Source: Pedobacter sp. W3I1 (GTDB lineage Bacteria > Bacteroidota > Bacteroidia > Sphingobacteriales > Sphingobacteriaceae). Taken from it: a stretch of 64,000 nt of DNA. The notes beneath the pieces are model-generated. The model saw nothing but the letters and a program-made list of their open reading frames with translations. It was not told the origin of the DNA and ran no database searches. Both the position numbers and the translations under genes were made by a program. This document shows, piece after piece, positions 17,191-24,466 of this stretch. How positions within the stretch are numbered: position 1 is the first letter of the stretch; each line of letters begins with the position of its first letter. Location: contig NZ_JAUSXN010000001.1 of the NCBI RefSeq assembly GCF_030816015.1, positions 5,890,001-5,954,000 of the forward strand, given 5' to 3'.

Positions 17191-17307
17191 TTTAGAGAAG
17201 GTAAAAGGTTTAAGGGCGTAGGGTTTAAGGTTTTTTGTAGCCGAATTGAAATGCGATATTTCAGCACTTGATACTTAATTCTCAATACTTGATACGCTTG
17301 CGAATTG

Positions 17308-17961
17308 CTATTTAATTTTCTGAAGGTGGCCCCAAAGCGTTTTCTTAGCGGTTAAATCACTATCCAGATGATGGAGATTAGGAGCAAAAATAATCCGGGT
17401 GGTTTCATAAACGATGATTTCATTTTGCCAGATGAGGTTCAGTTTCAAGTCGGCAACTTCTACTCCAAAAGATAACATAATGGCAGGTTTAAAAAACTGA
17501 TGCAGTTCTGCAAAATCTGTCCCCCTATAATTTGAATAATTTAGAATAGCAAAATCAGGCGTACCCAAATCAACGGCCTTCACAATTTTCCGCAGCAGTT
17601 CCCTACCCTGTTCGGTGCTTACATCATGCTCATGATCGTTCACTAAAATCAGAACCGATTTTTTATTTCCACCTAAAAATTTAAACGTTTTTTCTGGTGC
17701 AGGTTCAGCCACAATATGCGGAATTTCAGGAGCTTGCGGATAAACTTTAGGCACATTTGTAGAATTAATTCCAGGAATTTGCGTTATTTCTGGTTTTAAA
17801 ACAGGTTCTTTTGCTTCAGTAACAGAAACATTTTCGATAGCAAAAACTGGCTCTGGACTACGTAAAGGCTGAATTTCAACACTTTCATCCTTCACCAAGA
17901 AAACCTCTTCTGTAAAAAATAAACGTAAAGCATTCGCATTGTTGGTAACCTGGTTTTCCAT
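17308..17961 (-). CDS. Hypothetical protein, 217 aa; C-terminal half possibly uracil-DNA-glycosylase-like fold
   Basis: The first 90 residues are a low-complexity Pro/Glu/Val-rich linker. The C-terminal 120 residues form a compact alpha/beta domain (KKSVLILVNDHEHDVS, GTPDFAILNYSNY, KPAIMLSFGVEV, IIFAPNLHHLDSD) ending in LTAKKTLWGHLQKI. The order of strands and the ending recall uracil-DNA-glycosylase-fold proteins, but the catalytic motifs of active glycosylases are not evident. A role in DNA replication or repair is only a guess. It lies between rdgB and the divergent SurA-like pair. Confidence 0.6.
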   Translation of the reverse strand: MENQVTNNANALRLFFTEEVFLVKDESVEIQPLRSPEPVFAIENVSVTEAKEPVLKPEITQIPGINSTNVPKVYPQAPEIPHIVAEPAPEKTFKFLGGNKKSVLILVNDHEHDVSTEQGRELLRKIVKAVDLGTPDFAILNYSNYRGTDFAELHQFFKPAIMLSFGVEVADLKLNLIWQNEIIVYETTRIIFAPNLHHLDSDLTAKKTLWGHLQKIK

Positions 17962-18065
17962 TCGTATTTTTGCCGGATAATAATTTCTGTTAAAATTAGT
18001 TAAATATCTTATAATAGCGTCGCTAATTGTTACTTTTATCCCTTAAAATTTATAGAGTGCTCTGC

Positions 18066-18653
18066 GTGAAGAAAGCTTACTGCCTATTTGTTTTTAGCTT
18101 TATTTATAGCATTTCGTTTGCGCAAAACGTGGCTGTGATAAATGGTAAATCAATAAGTACCAAAGAATTTATGTGGGCATACAAAAAAAGCCATAACGGA
18201 AACGTTAGTGCTGCTTATGATACTTTACAAGTCTATTTAAACTTGTACATAAATTTTAAACTTAAAGTTTTAGATGCCCGGGAGATGGGATTGGATAAAA
18301 ATGCAAGTTACCAGGAGGAGATCAAAACCTATGAAGATGCATTAACCACACATAAAAAAGTTGGGGTAAGTAACAAAGACCGCGATTTTTTATTGAATGA
18401 ATACCGCGAAGGGGTTTTAATGTTCAATGTTTCTGAACAGAAAATCTGGAACAAGGCACAGGAAGACGAGCAGGCGATAAATGAATTTTACACCAAAAAC
18501 CAACAAAATTACAATAAACCTTTAAGCGAAGTTAGAGGAGAGGTAATTGCCGATTACCAACTAAGTTTAGAAGAAAAATGGCTAAAAAGCCTTAAACAGA
18601 AATATCAGATCAAAATTAACGAAAACGAGTTGAAAAAGCTTGCCAAGTTATAG
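18066..18653 (+). CDS. SurA-like periplasmic protein without a PPIase domain
   Basis: This protein of about 195 aa has a signal peptide (KKAYCLFVFSFIYSISFAQ). An N-terminal SurA/PrsA-like chaperone segment follows (VAVINGKSISTKEFMWAYKKS, FKLKVLDAREMGLDKN). It then passes directly to what is normally the post-PPIase region (LLNEYREGVLMFNVSEQKIWNKA, EVRGEVIADYQLSLEEKWL). Full-length Bacteroidota relatives carry one or two parvulin domains between these parts. The frame opens at a TTG at 18027, but the GTG at 18066 gives a normal signal peptide and is preferred. It sits 54 bp upstream of the SurA-like gene, so the two probably act together on outer-membrane proteins. Confidence 0.75.
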   Translation: MKKAYCLFVFSFIYSISFAQNVAVINGKSISTKEFMWAYKKSHNGNVSAAYDTLQVYLNLYINFKLKVLDAREMGLDKNASYQEEIKTYEDALTTHKKVGVSNKDRDFLLNEYREGVLMFNVSEQKIWNKAQEDEQAINEFYTKNQQNYNKPLSEVRGEVIADYQLSLEEKWLKSLKQKYQIKINENELKKLAKL

Positions 18654-18707
18654 CCAACCTGATTTTTTTGACTATAAGTATTAAATTTGCAAAATATAAC
18701 AAATAGA

Positions 18708-20066
18708 ATGAAGAAAGTTTTTTTAGTAGCAACCGCATTAATTTGCCTGTTTTTAAACAGTTTCGCTCAAAAGCACACTGTAGATAAAGTTGCTGCTGTT
18801 GTAGGAAATAATATTATCCTGCTATCAGATTTAAACCAACAATATACTCAATATCTTTATCAGGGTAACCAGGCTAACAATGATATTAAGTGTAAAATAT
18901 TACAACAAACCTTAACTCAAAAATTACTTAAACAACAGGCCGAAATTGATTCGGTAATGGTTGAAGATGGTGCCGTTGATGATGAGGTTAACAAGCGTAT
19001 GCGCTTTAGTATGCAACGTGCCGGTGGCCAGGAGCGTTTAGAGCAATTCTTAAACAAATCTGTTCTGCAGTACAAAGACGAGATCAGACCATCAGTAAAA
19101 GATGAATTGATTGCACAGAAAATGCAACAAAAAATCACCGAAAACATTAACGTTACACCAATGGAGGTTGAAAAATATTTCAAATCTTTAGGTGATAGCA
19201 TCCCTGAATTTAATACGGAGGTTGAAGTTGGCGAGGTGATTTTAAATCCGCAGTTAACCAGAGCAGAAAAACAGAAATTCCGCGATAAAATTGAAGCCCT
19301 TCGTTTAAGGGTTAAAAGTGGCGAGGATATGGGTGTTTTAGCAAAAACTTATTCTGAAGATCCGGGTTCAGCCGCCGATGGTGGTGATTACGGTTTTATT
19401 GACAGGAACACGATGGTTAAAGAATTTACGGCCTGGGCATTTAAATTAAAAGCCGGAGAAATTTCGCCTGTGTTCGAAACAGATTATGGCTTCCACTTTT
19501 TACAGGTTTTAGAGCGTAGAGGCGAGCAGGTACACGTTAGACATATTTTAATTATGCCTAAAACTACACCAGAAAGTTTAACCCGTTTAAAATTACATGC
19601 GGATAGTATTTACAACAATATTATCGGTAAAAAATTAAGTTTCGCTGCTGCTGCAAACCTTTATTCAGATAATAAAGAGAGTAAATACAATGGTGGTATG
19701 ATGCTTAATGCCGAAAATGTTCAGGCAAGAAGTACTTTTATTCCGGTTGATAAATTAGATCCTTCGGTTTTTTTGGTCATCGATAGCATGAAAATTGGCG
19801 GCATTTCTAAACCAGATTTATTTACTGCAGCTGATGGAAAACAAGGCTACCGTATTTTATATTTAAAATCTAAAATACCACCGCACAAAGCAAACTTAAC
19901 TCAAGATTTTCCAAAAATCAGAGATGCCGCACAAAGTGATAAAATTAATCGTACTTTAAGCGAATGGTTTGAAAAACGTCGCGAAAGCACTTACATTAAA
20001 ATCGATGACGAATTTAATACCTGTGATGAATTAAAAATCTGGACTAAAACCACAGCCGCAAAATAA
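18708..20066 (+). CDS. SurA-like periplasmic peptidyl-prolyl isomerase / chaperone
   Basis: This is a 452-aa exported chaperone for outer-membrane protein folding. The start is the ATG at 18708, giving signal peptide MKKVFLVATALICLFLNSFAQ; a TTG-initiated extension upstream is rejected. The N-terminal SurA domain begins VDKVAAVVGNNIILLSDLNQQ. The first parvulin domain (about 170-275) has DPGSAADGGDYGFI and ETDYGFHFLQVLERR. The second (about 280-390) starts VHVRHILIMPK and ends QGYRILYLKSK. Length and layout match SurA. It is flanked by the PPIase-less paralogue upstream and moxR 5 bp downstream. Confidence 0.9.
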   Translation: MKKVFLVATALICLFLNSFAQKHTVDKVAAVVGNNIILLSDLNQQYTQYLYQGNQANNDIKCKILQQTLTQKLLKQQAEIDSVMVEDGAVDDEVNKRMRFSMQRAGGQERLEQFLNKSVLQYKDEIRPSVKDELIAQKMQQKITENINVTPMEVEKYFKSLGDSIPEFNTEVEVGEVILNPQLTRAEKQKFRDKIEALRLRVKSGEDMGVLAKTYSEDPGSAADGGDYGFIDRNTMVKEFTAWAFKLKAGEISPVFETDYGFHFLQVLERRGEQVHVRHILIMPKTTPESLTRLKLHADSIYNNIIGKKLSFAAAANLYSDNKESKYNGGMMLNAENVQARSTFIPVDKLDPSVFLVIDSMKIGGISKPDLFTAADGKQGYRILYLKSKIPPHKANLTQDFPKIRDAAQSDKINRTLSEWFEKRRESTYIKIDDEFNTCDELKIWTKTTAAK

Positions 20067-20071
20067 CACCA

Positions 20072-21034
20072 ATGCAGTATAAGAACGAAGTAGAAGCTGT
20101 TGATGCACTTCATCAATCTTTCAACAACATTAAAGCCGAAATAAGCAAAGTAGTAGTTGGACAAGATGACATCATAAAATCTGTTTTAATCGCCATATTT
20201 AGTAACGGACATTGTCTGTTGGTGGGCGTACCAGGATTAGCCAAAACTTTACTTGTACAAACTGTAGCTTCTGTTTTAGATCTCGATTTCAATCGAATTC
20301 AGTTTACACCGGATTTAATGCCAAGCGACATTATTGGCGCAGAGATTTTAGGAGAAGACAGGCACTTTAAGTTTATAAAAGGGCCTGTTTTTTCTAATAT
20401 TATCCTGGCTGATGAAATTAACCGTACACCGCCAAAAACCCAAGCTGCTTTATTAGAAGCCATGCAGGAGAAATCGGTTACCGCAGCTGGCCAGACCCAT
20501 ATCCTACCAAAACCATTTTTCGTTTTGGCCACACAAAATCCGATTGAACAGGAAGGAACTTACCCCCTACCCGAAGCTCAATTAGATCGTTTCATGTTCA
20601 ATATTCAATTAAATTATCCTGCCTTTGCAGATGAATTGAACATCGTAAAAAACACCACAAGCAATAAAACCATACAGCTGCAGAAAATTATCCATGCAGA
20701 TGATATTCAATATTTCCAGAAACTGATCCGCGATATTCCAATTACAGATAATGTTTTAGAATATGCAGTAAAATTAGCGGCTAAAACCCGTCCGAACAGC
20801 GAATTTGCTACAGATGCGATTAACAAATACATTAGCTGGGGTGCTGGTCCGCGGGCTTCTCAATTTTTAGTACTGGGTGCAAAATGCCATGCCGCTGTAA
20901 CCGGAAAATACTCACCTGATATCGAAGATGTTAAAGCTGTTGCCGAACCTATTTTACGTCACCGCATTGTGCGTAATTATCGCGCAGAAGCCGAAGGTTT
21001 ATCTATAGAAAAAATTATTAAAGATTTATTGTAG
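20072..21034 (+). CDS. MoxR-family AAA+ ATPase
   Basis: This 320-aa AAA+ ATPase has Walker A GVPGLAKT (residues 52-59) and Walker B ILADEINR. The family signature PPKTQAALLEAMQEKSVT is followed by sensor region VLATQNPIEQEGTYPLPEAQLDRFMF. MoxR proteins act as chaperones, usually with DUF58 and von Willebrand factor A proteins encoded next to them. Here the gene follows the SurA-like gene by 5 bp and is clearly in the same operon, but no DUF58 gene follows: the next 640 bp are repeat DNA. It is either an orphan copy or its partners lie elsewhere. Confidence 0.93.
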   Translation: MQYKNEVEAVDALHQSFNNIKAEISKVVVGQDDIIKSVLIAIFSNGHCLLVGVPGLAKTLLVQTVASVLDLDFNRIQFTPDLMPSDIIGAEILGEDRHFKFIKGPVFSNIILADEINRTPPKTQAALLEAMQEKSVTAAGQTHILPKPFFVLATQNPIEQEGTYPLPEAQLDRFMFNIQLNYPAFADELNIVKNTTSNKTIQLQKIIHADDIQYFQKLIRDIPITDNVLEYAVKLAAKTRPNSEFATDAINKYISWGAGPRASQFLVLGAKCHAAVTGKYSPDIEDVKAVAEPILRHRIVRNYRAEAEGLSIEKIIKDLL

Positions 21035-21114
21035 TAGCATTAAGCTAAACGGGATTTACGATCCAGTCTGATGCTATCATGTGGACATCTTTTAAATCTA
21101 TATTTGTTTTGCCC

Positions 21115-21545
21115 CTTGCCTAAGGCGATCGTCATGCTGAATTTAGTTCAGCATCTTTTTGTGCTACTAACAAGTTCGGTTCAAAAAACTGTCGTTTTAA
21201 GTACAAAAATGTTTATTATGTTTCCGCTCTATGCCGCGGGGCATGGTACTTTGGAGCGCCAAAGTACCCAAAGCGCTCTGTCAATCCAGCAATGGGCCTT
21301 TTACACAATCCTGCACACATCAAAAAAACAGCGGCACTTCGTTTTGTGTTCATACTTATCAAAGCTTTAAAGTTAACGTCTATGAACACAAAACCACTGC
21401 GTTTTAGGTTTGGTAGTACTATTTGCTATTTCCTGCAACTGTTTTTTTGATTTCTCGGGCCCTTGGGATTGACGGCGTTCTTCGGTTAAGACAATGTGTA
21501 ATTTGAGGAGCTAGCAAAACGCCTAAAAAATCAACCTCAAAAAGA
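21115..21545. repeat. Complex intergenic repeat element with several strong hairpins
   Basis: The 640 bp between moxR and the DinB gene hold no convincing gene. At 21128-21158 there is a CGTCATGCTGAATT/GTTCAGCATC half-REP. GGTACTTTGG-AGCG-CCAAAGTACC at 21245-21268 is a perfect 10-bp hairpin. GTTTTGTGTTCATA (21341-21354) pairs exactly with 21381-21394. The small frame over 21071-21370 is repeat sequence. Confidence 0.7.
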
Positions 21546-21678
21546 TGTGCCCACACGCAGCTCTGATGAGCCAGGATTTCCAACTGTCTATTTGTGGATT
21601 ACAAATCTACATTATGCTGGTGGGGATTATAATCCGAACCTACATAAAATCATTCCAAACAATTATATTTGTTTTAAG

Positions 21679-22182
21679 ATGGATACCAATAACCTTACAG
21701 GCGCTATAGCTGCGCTAATGGATGAATATAAAAAAGCAGTTGATGAACTGATTGCGGTAATCGAACCAATTAGTCCGCATCAACTGACTAAAACCATTGA
21801 ACCAGAAAGTTCAAATACAGATTGCATTTCCATTCAAACTATCTTAACGCATGTAACTGCTTCGATGTTTAGTTATGCGGTGTATATCGAAAATTCTATT
21901 GGATTGAAAACAGTCAGGCCGGACCGATTGAAGTTTGACCACATTACACCTTATATTTCAAGACTCGGGGAAGCACTTAAATATAACGAGGACTTTTTCA
22001 TCAGAAATCCCGACATCACCATGGAGGAGTTCGATCAATCGAAAAAGATAAACACAAGGTGGGGACAGCAATACGATGTAGAACAAATGTTAGAGCACGC
22101 TATTGTTCATATTTTAAGACATAGGAGGCAGATTAAAAATGCTTTGACCAAGTTTAATTTTTTGTCCTTAGCAGAAAAATAA
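21679..22182 (+). CDS. DinB-like (YfiT/DinB fold) four-helix protein
   Basis: This protein of about 167 aa resembles the DinB/YfiT superfamily of metal-binding four-helix bundles. The start is the ATG at 21679 (MDTNNLTGAIAALMDEYKKA); the frame upstream reads repeat DNA and is rejected. The metal-site histidines of the fold are suggested by ILTHVTASMFSYAVYI near residue 55 and MLEHAIVHILRHRRQIKNAL near the C-terminus. Many family members are thiol-dependent transferases or hydrolases; bacillithiol made through BshA would be a natural cofactor here, but that is inference. Confidence 0.75.
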   Translation: MDTNNLTGAIAALMDEYKKAVDELIAVIEPISPHQLTKTIEPESSNTDCISIQTILTHVTASMFSYAVYIENSIGLKTVRPDRLKFDHITPYISRLGEALKYNEDFFIRNPDITMEEFDQSKKINTRWGQQYDVEQMLEHAIVHILRHRRQIKNALTKFNFLSLAEK

Positions 22183-22212
22183 TTTGCAATTCACTGAAAA
22201 TAAATATATTTG
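22183..22212 (+). promoter_or_regulatory. Strong Bacteroidota promoter
   Basis: TTTG at 22183-22186 and TATATTTG at 22205-22212 are separated by 18 bp, a near-consensus -33/-7 pair. Transcription would start about 5 nt later and run into a 31-codon frame and then the TPR gene. Confidence 0.75.
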
Positions 22213-22229
22213 CATCAAAATTTACAGAA

Positions 22230-22325
22230 ATGCTACGTCAACTACATATCCAACAATTAAACTTTAGCCAGTCTTGTGGCATAAAGGGCTTGGGTATTGA
22301 ATTAAATTTCCTCCCAAACCCTTAA
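22230..22325 (+). CDS. Candidate 31-aa leader peptide upstream of the TPR gene
   Basis: An ATG at 22230, about 13 nt after the predicted transcription start, opens a frame that ends in TAA at 22323-22325. It encodes MLRQLHIQQLNFSQSCGIKG followed by LGIELNFLPNP. Its last third overlaps a long hairpin (22284-22324), the layout expected of a translated leader controlling a downstream gene. No amino-acid run typical of classical attenuators is present. It may be a regulatory peptide or chance; it is too short to judge alone. Confidence 0.4.
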   Translation: MLRQLHIQQLNFSQSCGIKGLGIELNFLPNP

Positions 22326-22410
22326 GCGGTTTTAAGCTCCAGGGCACATAAACCCAAATTAAAATCATTTTATTACGCATTTGCTAAGCCTTTTACCGCT
22401 TATCAAAATT
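22284..22410 (+). promoter_or_regulatory. Candidate attenuator / structured leader of the TPR gene
   Basis: AAGGGCTTGGG (22284-22294) pairs with CCCAAACCCTT (22314-22324) with one mismatch. Downstream, AAGCGGT (from 22324) can pair with ACCGCTT near 22396. The second pairing competes for the 3' edge of the first, so alternative folds are possible. Confidence 0.45.
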
Positions 22411-22423
22411 AATTATATCCGTT

Positions 22424-22945
22424 ATGGACATTTATACCACTGTAGAAGAAAAATATCTACAGGCCATTGAAGAATTGCACTGGGGCGAATTACCCAAAGC
22501 ACTTCAGTATTTTAACGAAATTATTGTTTTCGACCCTGATTATGCAAGAGCTTATTTTCAGCTAGGCGATATTTATCAGAATCATTTTAAAGATTATAAA
22601 ACTGCAGGTTATTATTACAAACGTTGTATCGAGTTGGATGCCGATTTTCCTGAGGTTTATAAACCCTACCTGGAACTTGTGATTACGCTTAAAATGCATA
22701 AACTGGTAAAGCAGGTTGCAGAAAAGGCTTTGCTTGTACCTGGTGTTTGTGAAGCGCACATTTACGAATGTTTAGGGCTGCATGCCGAGCAACAGCAAAA
22801 TTTTGCAGAAGCGGCAAACTATTTCAGAAAAGCAGAATTGTTTAATGCCGTTCAGGATGAACAGAGCACTTTACTGGAGCACCAAAACCGTATTAAAAGC
22901 AAAATGAATAGCACAAAAGCAATGATTTACGATCTACAAGGATAA
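22424..22945 (+). CDS. Tetratricopeptide repeat protein
   Basis: This 173-aa cytoplasmic protein is built of TPR units. The clearest are ALQYFNEIIVFDPDYARAYFQLGDIYQ and AGYYYKRCIELDADFPEVYKPYLELV, with a further unit around NFAEAANYFRKAELFN. There is no signal peptide. TPR proteins scaffold protein-protein contacts; no enzymatic role is implied. Its upstream region carries a strong promoter and a candidate leader, so expression may be controlled after initiation. The stop codon lies inside the terminator stem. Confidence 0.85.
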   Translation: MDIYTTVEEKYLQAIEELHWGELPKALQYFNEIIVFDPDYARAYFQLGDIYQNHFKDYKTAGYYYKRCIELDADFPEVYKPYLELVITLKMHKLVKQVAEKALLVPGVCEAHIYECLGLHAEQQQNFAEAANYFRKAELFNAVQDEQSTLLEHQNRIKSKMNSTKAMIYDLQG

Positions 22946-22970
22946 AAGGCGCTGCCTTTTATCCTTTTTA
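22938..22970 (+). terminator. Terminator of the TPR gene
   Basis: AAGGATAAAAGGC (22938-22950) pairs perfectly with GCCTTTTATCCTT (22954-22966) over 13 bp with a 3-nt loop, followed by a T-rich tail. The TAA stop of the gene is within the left arm. Confidence 0.95.
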
Positions 22971-23085
22971 ATTAGCTGGATTGTCTTAAAATACTATTCG
23001 TCAAATTACCCTTGTTATTTTAATTTTGTTACTATCTTTACCGCACAATTACAAAGCATAAATCTTTAAATCAAAAATATTCGAT

Positions 23086-23274
23086 ATGTCAGCTCACGAT
23101 TCACACGCACCGGTTCAGCAAACAAAAGGCATTTGGGCTTTACCATTAACGGCATGGATTCTGGTTTTATTATTGGTTGTTTATTTCACCAGACCAATCT
23201 TTAACCACGAAGAAGCACCTGCTCACCATGAAAAAACTGAAGCAGCGCACGAAAAACCAGAAGCACATCACTAG
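23086..23274 (+). CDS. Small single-span membrane protein with His/Glu/Ala-rich tail
   Basis: This 62-aa protein starts MSAHDSHAPVQQTKG, has one membrane helix (LPLTAWILVLLLVVYF, about residues 19-34) and ends in a tail of alternating His, Glu, Ala and Lys with nine histidines. Such a tail could bind divalent metal. It ends just before a strong bidirectional terminator and has its own upstream region, so it is likely a real monocistronic gene. I do not recognise a family. Confidence 0.65.
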   Translation: MSAHDSHAPVQQTKGIWALPLTAWILVLLLVVYFTRPIFNHEEAPAHHEKTEAAHEKPEAHH

Positions 23275-23298
23275 GAAGTTTCCAGTTATAAAAGCATA

Positions 23299-23336
23299 AA
23301 AAAGCGTTCAGATTTAAAATCAGAACGCTTTTTTTG
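23299..23336. terminator. Bidirectional terminator
   Basis: AAAGCGTTC-A-GATTT and its complement (23301-23329) form the stem. T runs follow on both strands. It serves the small membrane protein gene (plus) and the GDPD-fold gene (minus). Confidence 0.92.
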
Positions 23337-23352
23337 TACCCCCTTATTCTTG

Positions 23353-24237
23353 CTATTTAAGTTGCCCCATGATGTTTGGGAAATCGGTAATGATGCCATC
23401 TACACCCAAGCTCATAAAATAATTCACTTCTTTTACCGTATTCACCGTCCAGGGGATAATTTTGATGCCCATTTCATGGCAGCGGTCTACCAAACCTTTA
23501 CCTACCAGTACCGAGTAAGGGCTGTAAATGGTTGGTTTAAACCCTAATTTCTCAATATAATCTTCAAAAGGTTCTTTTTCGTCAATCAATAATGAGGTTT
23601 GTATTTTTGGGAATTTCTCGTGCAGGTATTGTAGCGTACGCATATCAAACGATTCGATAATGACTCTTTTGGCAAGTTTTTTCGAATTAATGACCTCCAT
23701 AATCAGCTCTACAAATTCTGCAGGTTCCGGATGAAATTCATTGTCGCCATTTTTAATCGTTTTCGTTTCGATGCTATATACAGGTTTGGCGAGTTTATGT
23801 TCTTTAACATAAGCCTCAACCGCATTTATGGTTTCAGAAAGCAGGGGTTTGTAAGCTTTAAATTTCATCTGCCCGGGAAAGCGGCTGTGAACTTTGCTTC
23901 CTACATCAAACTTTTTAATCTCCTCATAATCCATCTTGTAGATGTTATAATTCTTCTGATCTTTGAGTGTAATCGGTTTCCCGTTGGGTTGCAAAGAAAT
24001 CTCGTTATTGAAATAAGGCTCTTGCGAAAGCACCACTTGTTTATCTTTTGAAATCACAGCATCCATTTCTAAGGTGGTAACGCCTAAATCGATAGCTTTT
24101 AACATGCCTTCAATGGTATTCTCGGGCATAATACCGCGTGCACCAGCTTTACCCTGTACATCGAATTTCTTTTTTTGTGCAGAAACCTGAAAAAATAATA
24201 AAGTTAGGATTGAGAGCAGAAGTACTTTTTTATGCAT
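23353..24237 (-). CDS. Glycerophosphodiester phosphodiesterase-fold protein, catalytic histidines replaced
   Basis: This exported protein of 294 aa has a signal peptide (MHKKVLLLSILTLLFFQVSA); the longer frame to 24330 is rejected because the signal begins at this Met. Family landmarks are clear: PENT at 38-41, TLEMDAVISKD near 55-65, YSIETK and WTVNTVKEVNYFMSLGVDGIITDFP at the C-terminus. The catalytic pair is missing. The usual GHRGARG reads GKAGARG (Lys30-Ala31), and the usual SHDP/SHEP reads SQEP (Gln72). Metal-binding Glu and Asp remain. It is likely a non-catalytic binding protein or has changed chemistry. It stands alone between terminators and repeats. Confidence 0.85.
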   Translation of the reverse strand: MHKKVLLLSILTLLFFQVSAQKKKFDVQGKAGARGIMPENTIEGMLKAIDLGVTTLEMDAVISKDKQVVLSQEPYFNNEISLQPNGKPITLKDQKNYNIYKMDYEEIKKFDVGSKVHSRFPGQMKFKAYKPLLSETINAVEAYVKEHKLAKPVYSIETKTIKNGDNEFHPEPAEFVELIMEVINSKKLAKRVIIESFDMRTLQYLHEKFPKIQTSLLIDEKEPFEDYIEKLGFKPTIYSPYSVLVGKGLVDRCHEMGIKIIPWTVNTVKEVNYFMSLGVDGIITDFPNIMGQLK

Positions 24238-24314
24238 GAATTTTAAACGTAAAATGGACAATTTATTATGATAATCATTTTCAGGAGCGCAAAAATTGTG
24301 CTTATATTTAACAT

Positions 24315-24380
24315 TGCTCCCGCTTTCCACTATATCCTTTTCGCTGCGCTACGAGGATGCCGTTTCAATCGGGGCTAAAC
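24315..24380. repeat. Solo copy of the TCCCG-hairpin-CGGG repeat core
   Basis: CTCCCGCTTTCCACTATATC is followed by a hairpin around CGCTGCGCTACGAGGAT and then GCCGTTTCAATCGGGGCTAA. The same layout occurs at 30995, 56923, 60335 and 60810. Confidence 0.65.
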
Positions 24381-24413
24381 CCAAAGCAACTGCTGGTAAA
24401 AACAAGGTTCTGA

Positions 24414-24450
24414 AATAAAAAAAGGGCTTCTTTTATGGAGAGCCCTCTTT
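24414..24450 (-). terminator. Terminator of the 24467 gene
   Basis: AGGGCT (24423-24428) pairs with AGCCCT (24441-24446). On the minus strand the stem is followed by T7. Confidence 0.8.
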
Positions 24451-24466
24451 AATTCACATTTGTTAC

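Noticed and set aside
21071..21370. 99-residue frame between moxR and the DinB gene
   Set aside because: It spans several hairpins of an intergenic repeat element and has no recognisable protein features.
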